A DNA stretch of 64,000 nucleotides from the NCBI RefSeq assembly GCF_013416325.1, contig NZ_JACCGK010000001.1, forward strand, positions 372,001 to 436,000, written 5' to 3'. Numbering within the stretch: the first letter of the stretch is position 1; the number at the start of each line of letters is the position of its first letter. The stretch is from Vreelandella sedimenti (GTDB taxonomy: Bacteria; Pseudomonadota; Gammaproteobacteria; Pseudomonadales; Halomonadaceae). The position numbers and the translations under genes were made by a program. Of the stretch, positions 60,955-64,000 are shown one piece after another. The notes below the pieces were generated by a model. It ran no database searches, was not told the origin of the DNA, and saw nothing but the letters and a program-made list of their open reading frames with translations.

Positions 60955-61920
60955 TTAGCGTAGGTAAAGCGGTATATCGATATCACCTGATTCTCGGAAG
61001 TTAATTAGCCGGTCGAGCACCTTGGATTCTGAACGCTCTAAATGGGTTGCCAAGGCTTCGCCTGCTTGCGCAGGTTGTTGCAGGCGCATTTTTTCAAATA
61101 TCCATAAATGTTCATCGAAGAAAGGGTCTTGATCGGGAAGCTTTAGTACTCGTCCAAGCAGGTGTTTACTGACTAATAAGATAGGATGCGTGCGCCGGAG
61201 CATATTCATGACCTCCTGGTTATCACCTAAACTAACGGCAGCATGATGGAGGTCGTTTTCTAACTCATCTAGTAGCTCCCCCTTTATATCAGGATAGCTC
61301 TCAGCAGCGTGTTTGAGTTTGGTGATATAGCCTTTAATGGCACTTTCTGGCATATGTTGTGTGGCTCGCGCAATCATATAAGGCTCTAATTGGCGACGTG
61401 CTTCATAAAGATTATGTAACCGCTGATCATTCAGAGGCACCACGCTCCAGCTGTTATATTTAATCTTTTCGACTAAACCGATAGACTGTAAATAGAGCAA
61501 GATTTGGTGAGTGACCGTGCGGCTGACATTGAGCGTTTTGGAAAGCTGCAGCTCATTGAGTTCAAACGCACCCTTAATCGAACATAAAACGATGTCATGT
61601 TCAACGCTGTCGATATGCGCCCGCCAAGAAACGATACGGTCTACTTTTGGGGCATGGCCAAGTTGTTTGAAATCATGCTCACTGAGCGCACGCCGCACTA
61701 CCTCACCTGGCGATGCGCCTACTAAATAGCCGCGCCCCTCAAAACGGCAGATATACTGCTCTTCGTGCAACCGGCTTAATGTTTGCCGAACGGGCGAGCG
61801 GCTAATACCAAACAGCTCCGCTATATTTCCCTCAAGCAGTACTAAACCGGGTTCAAGACGTTTCCCAACAATACTCTGCTTAAGAGCCGTGTAGAGCTGG
61901 TCGCGCAGCGTTTGTGTCAT
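60955..61920 (-). CDS. GntR-type regulator with two winged-helix domains
   Basis: A 321-residue regulator, about 90 residues longer than common FadR-type proteins. Residues about 5-70 form a GntR winged helix (LLEGNIAELFGISRSPVRQTLSRL). Residues about 110-162 form a second winged-helix-like domain (FELNELQLSKTLNVSRTVTHQILLYLQSIGLVEK). An FCD-like helical domain ends the protein (LYEARRQLEPYMIARATQ, ELENDLHHAAVSLGDNQEVM). It lies between the dehydratase and reductase genes in the same direction, 28 bases after the dehydratase stop. It probably regulates this operon. Confidence 0.88.
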   Translation of the reverse strand: MTQTLRDQLYTALKQSIVGKRLEPGLVLLEGNIAELFGISRSPVRQTLSRLHEEQYICRFEGRGYLVGASPGEVVRRALSEHDFKQLGHAPKVDRIVSWRAHIDSVEHDIVLCSIKGAFELNELQLSKTLNVSRTVTHQILLYLQSIGLVEKIKYNSWSVVPLNDQRLHNLYEARRQLEPYMIARATQHMPESAIKGYITKLKHAAESYPDIKGELLDELENDLHHAAVSLGDNQEVMNMLRRTHPILLVSKHLLGRVLKLPDQDPFFDEHLWIFEKMRLQQPAQAGEALATHLERSESKVLDRLINFRESGDIDIPLYLR

Positions 61921-61948
61921 AGTCAGTTAATTGCTCTTTAATGGGTGT

Positions 61949-63478
61949 TTAGGTGACGGCACCTACCAGCCAGGGAACGAATTCATTATTACCGTAACCC
62001 AGTGATTCGCTGGCGCTCATATCGCCCGAAGCGATGGCAATAATGCGCTCAAAAATCTGCTCTCCAACACTCTCTACACTGTCGGTGCCATCAACAATAA
62101 CGCCACAGTTTATATCCATGTCTTCATGCATTTTCTCATACATGGAGGTATTCGTTGCGAGCTTAAGGCAGGGGGCGGGTTTGAAGCCTGAGACTGAACC
62201 TCGTCCAGTGGTAAAGCAGACTACGTTAGAACCGGAGGCTATTTGTCCCGTGACCGAAATCGGGTCATAGCCAGGGCTATCCATAAAGTTAAAACCGCGC
62301 GTGGTCATTTTCTCAGCATACAGCAGCACGTCGTTAAGGCTCGACGTTCCGCCTTTAGCTACCGCGCCCAATGATTTCTCTAGGATAGTTGATAGCCCAC
62401 CCGCTTTATTGCCTGGGGAAGGGTTGTTGTTTAGCTCAGCGCCATTTATCTCGGTGTAATGTTTCCACCAGGTAATCCGATCGAGTAGTTTCTGGGCGAC
62501 GTTCTCATTGATGGAGCGGTCTATCAGGAGGTTTTCAGCGCCATAGATTTCGGGGGTTTCGGCGAGTATAACGCTGCCACCATGTTGCACGATAAGATCG
62601 GCGGCATGGCCCAAAGCTGGGTTCGCGGTAATACCTGAGTAGCCGTCTGACCCGCCACACTGCAATGCAACCACTAAATGTTCAAGAGAGGCGGGCGTGC
62701 GTTGTTGTTGGCCGTGTTGGGTGGCCATTTGCATGATGTGATCACAGGCCGTTTTGATGCTAGTGCGTGTCCCTCCCGCGTCTTGAATATTAAAGTAAGC
62801 CAGCCGCGAGGCATCTTCCAACCCCTTTCTTTTGACTAATGTTTTTACCTGGTTGGTCTCACAACCCAGGCCAATGATGAGTACAAAGGCAAAGTTGGGG
62901 TGCTGGGCATACCCCGCGATAACACGCTCAAGAAAGGCAAAACCTTCTGAGTCAGTATTCATGGCGCAACCAGAACCATGGGTAATGGCCACTACACCAT
63001 CGAACCCCATTTGGCTTAATTCCCCAGACTGATTGAGCACGTCCGCAGCGGCTTTAGCCACCGTGGCAGAACAGTTCACGGTAGAGAGAATACCAATATA
63101 GTTACGCGTTCCCACGCTACCATCAGCCCGTTGGTAGCCCTGAAACGTTCGTGAATGGCTAACGGTGACGGTTTTTTGATGGGGCTGAAAATCTTCCAAT
63201 GAAGAACTGAGTTCAATCATGGTGAGGTTGTGGGTGTGCACATGCTCACCAGGATCAATATCCCGCGCAGCCAGCCCAATCAGTTGGCCATATTTAAAAA
63301 CGGTCTCGCCATTTTTGATATGCGTGAGCGCAACTTTATGTCCCGCATCAATATTTTCTTGAGCAAGCGTGCCCTTTTTATCAATGGGTATATCTTTTGG
63401 AACTGCTTTTGAGGCAACACCTACGTTATCCCGCGGATTGAGATGAATAATAACTGACGGGGAATTAATGAGATTCAT
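61949..63478 (-). CDS. UxaA/GarD-family altronate/galactarate-type dehydratase
   Basis: A 509-residue dehydratase joining an N-terminal SAF domain (about residues 8-95, NVGVASKAVPKDIPI and HKVALTHIKNGETVFKYG) to a UxaA-type catalytic domain with Cys-rich landmarks (ITHGSGCAMNTDSEGF, IGLGCETNQV, LQCGGSDGYSGITANP). These iron-dependent enzymes dehydrate altronate, galactarate or related sugar acids. GAGGT lies 7 bases upstream of the ATG. It is the first gene of the five-gene operon. GarR-like and Ldh-like neighbours suggest an aldarate or aldonate substrate. Confidence 0.9.
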   Translation of the reverse strand: MNLINSPSVIIHLNPRDNVGVASKAVPKDIPIDKKGTLAQENIDAGHKVALTHIKNGETVFKYGQLIGLAARDIDPGEHVHTHNLTMIELSSSLEDFQPHQKTVTVSHSRTFQGYQRADGSVGTRNYIGILSTVNCSATVAKAAADVLNQSGELSQMGFDGVVAITHGSGCAMNTDSEGFAFLERVIAGYAQHPNFAFVLIIGLGCETNQVKTLVKRKGLEDASRLAYFNIQDAGGTRTSIKTACDHIMQMATQHGQQQRTPASLEHLVVALQCGGSDGYSGITANPALGHAADLIVQHGGSVILAETPEIYGAENLLIDRSINENVAQKLLDRITWWKHYTEINGAELNNNPSPGNKAGGLSTILEKSLGAVAKGGTSSLNDVLLYAEKMTTRGFNFMDSPGYDPISVTGQIASGSNVVCFTTGRGSVSGFKPAPCLKLATNTSMYEKMHEDMDINCGVIVDGTDSVESVGEQIFERIIAIASGDMSASESLGYGNNEFVPWLVGAVT

Positions 63479-63584
63479 CGTTTACCTCAAGCTGATTATT
63501 GGGCTTTTGCTGCAAGGGCCAGGCGCAAGCTTAAAAGCGATCATTGTGGATGCACTCTAGCAAGCCGGCCGCGTACGTCGATTA

Positions 63585-63623
63585 GACTATTGTTCTATAT
63601 AATGATCATTGAGCGCAATAGTC
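63585..63623. promoter_or_regulatory. Nested inverted repeats upstream of the UxaA/GarD-type gene
   Basis: GACTATTG (63585-63592) and CAATAGTC (63616-63623) form a perfect 8-base inverted repeat whose centre holds the palindrome AATGATCATT (63601-63610). It is 107 bases upstream of the dehydratase start. Because the regulator of the operon has two DNA-binding domains, a compound operator of this kind would be fitting. Confidence 0.5.
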
Positions 63624-63666
63624 ATCTGGTCTAGATTGCTTTCATACACACGGCCCACAACGCTAA

Positions 63667-63878
63667 TTGCCGATTACTGCTCAGTTGGAAGGTCAGCTCA
63701 ACATTACGCTGCAGATGGATGATGTAGATTTGGATACCGCGCGGCCATCCACCGCTTCTTACGGCCTGTGTGTTACCAAGATCTCCCCATGGCCTTGCTG
63801 CCGGAGGCGCTGAAGGACAGCAATCCCCTGAAGGTAATCCGCTTGGTGGATGGGCAGCGTGAACATGCTCATCTTTGA
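63667..63878 (+). pseudogene. Possible 3' remnant of an unidentified gene, frame-broken
   Basis: A 49-codon open stretch (63667-63813) contains [20 protein letters not shown], which reads like real protein. A second frame opens at 63789 and ends at 63878 with [20 protein letters not shown]. Joined by one frameshift near 63789 they would make one plausible C-terminus. I do not recognise the family. It could equally be chance. Confidence 0.3.
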
Positions 63879-63959
63879 GCCACCGTTCACAGTTTTGCTA
63901 GGCGTTTTTTGTAAAGGCCTTGGCAGCTGCAAAATACATTACTAAACTGTTGTCACGCA

Positions 63960-63974
63960 GTCATACTGTATGAC
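63960..63974. promoter_or_regulatory. Perfect 15-base palindrome near the right edge
   Basis: GTCATACTGTATGAC is a perfect 7+1+7 palindrome. The half-site GTATGAC recurs in single copy in the promoter regions at 43561 and 46718. It looks like an operator of a FadR/GntR-type regulator controlling a gene beyond the window. Confidence 0.5.
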
Positions 63975-64000
63975 ACCTTTGCTAAGACGATTACTGGGTT

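Larger units (their letters stand above)
63479..64000. other. 522-base right-end region without an intact gene
   Basis: No complete reading frame with family resemblance was found. The region contains the promoter side of the dehydratase operon, an inverted-repeat cluster at 63585-63623, a short coding-like stretch split over two frames at 63667-63878, and a perfect palindrome at 63960-63974. The palindrome suggests that another regulated gene begins beyond the window edge. Confidence 0.5.

Noticed and set aside
1..64000. CRISPR arrays, tRNA or rRNA genes, transposases, prophage genes
   Set aside because: No regularly spaced repeats, cloverleaf RNA genes, transposase or phage motifs were seen anywhere in the window.

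Overview
The window reads as a chromosomal segment of a moderately GC-rich gammaproteobacterium, most likely Halomonadaceae (Halomonas-like). This rests on the mix of gene families (a complete methylthioribose salvage set, guanidinobutyrase, several TRAP transporters, many ABC importers for small organic acids), on strong AGGAG ribosome sites, and on protein flavour. No rRNA, tRNA, CRISPR or insertion sequence was seen. It is a dense, mostly catabolic and transport-oriented region of about 57 protein genes.

Layout. 1-2467: divergent ABC importer (permease cut by the window edge, plus periplasmic binding protein) and a DeoR-type regulator, with three evenly spaced direct repeats between them. 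2547-4551: small zinc-finger protein, YrhK-like membrane protein, membrane-bound diguanylate cyclase. 4615-9067: methionine salvage genes mtnK, mtnD, mtnC, mtnB, mtnA, with a folded intergenic element between mtnK and mtnD. 9071-10149: RES/Xre toxin-antitoxin pair. 10246-16364: recQ preceded by a ugpCBAE-type glycerol-3-phosphate importer with a Pho-box-like array. 16489-24947: an eight-gene operon and divergent LysR gene, combining a spermidine/putrescine-type ABC importer, two Fe(II)/2-oxoglutarate oxygenases, an unrecognised protein and a class II aldolase. This is the best candidate for an undescribed pathway. 25001-32205: a sigma-54 activator facing a gbuA, YjiH-type transporter, ketoarginine decarboxylase and aldehyde dehydrogenase operon (arginine to 4-aminobutyrate through guanidinobutyrate), with a clear -24/-12 promoter and three palindromic operators. 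32228-35455: HMG-CoA-lyase-like and family III CoA-transferase genes with a divergent LysR.

35768-43460: TRAP transporter, HpcH-type aldolase, FAD-linked hydroxyacid dehydrogenase, L-fuconate-dehydratase-like enzyme and FAA-hydrolase-family enzyme. 43698-51855: SDR, pdxA2, four-carbon sugar-acid kinase, second TRAP transporter, Ldh-family dehydrogenase, FadR-type regulator. 51911-57855: orphan TRAP binding protein facing a pentonate/hexonate dehydratase (IlvD/Edd), EamA exporter, FadR-type regulator and sugar 1-dehydrogenase. 57904-63478: a minus-strand operon with a UxaA/GarD-type dehydratase, a GntR regulator with two winged-helix domains and three hydroxyacid dehydrogenases. 63479-64000 has no intact gene.

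How it works together: from about 35 kb onward the segment is a sugar-acid catabolic region. TRAP transporters bring in aldonates, aldarates or other hydroxyacids, dehydratases (enolase superfamily, IlvD/Edd, UxaA) make 2-keto-3-deoxy acids, and aldolases, hydrolases and dehydrogenases deliver pyruvate, lactate, tartronate-semialdehyde or triose phosphates. Each block has its own FadR/GntR-type regulator. Exact substrates cannot be read from sequence alone.
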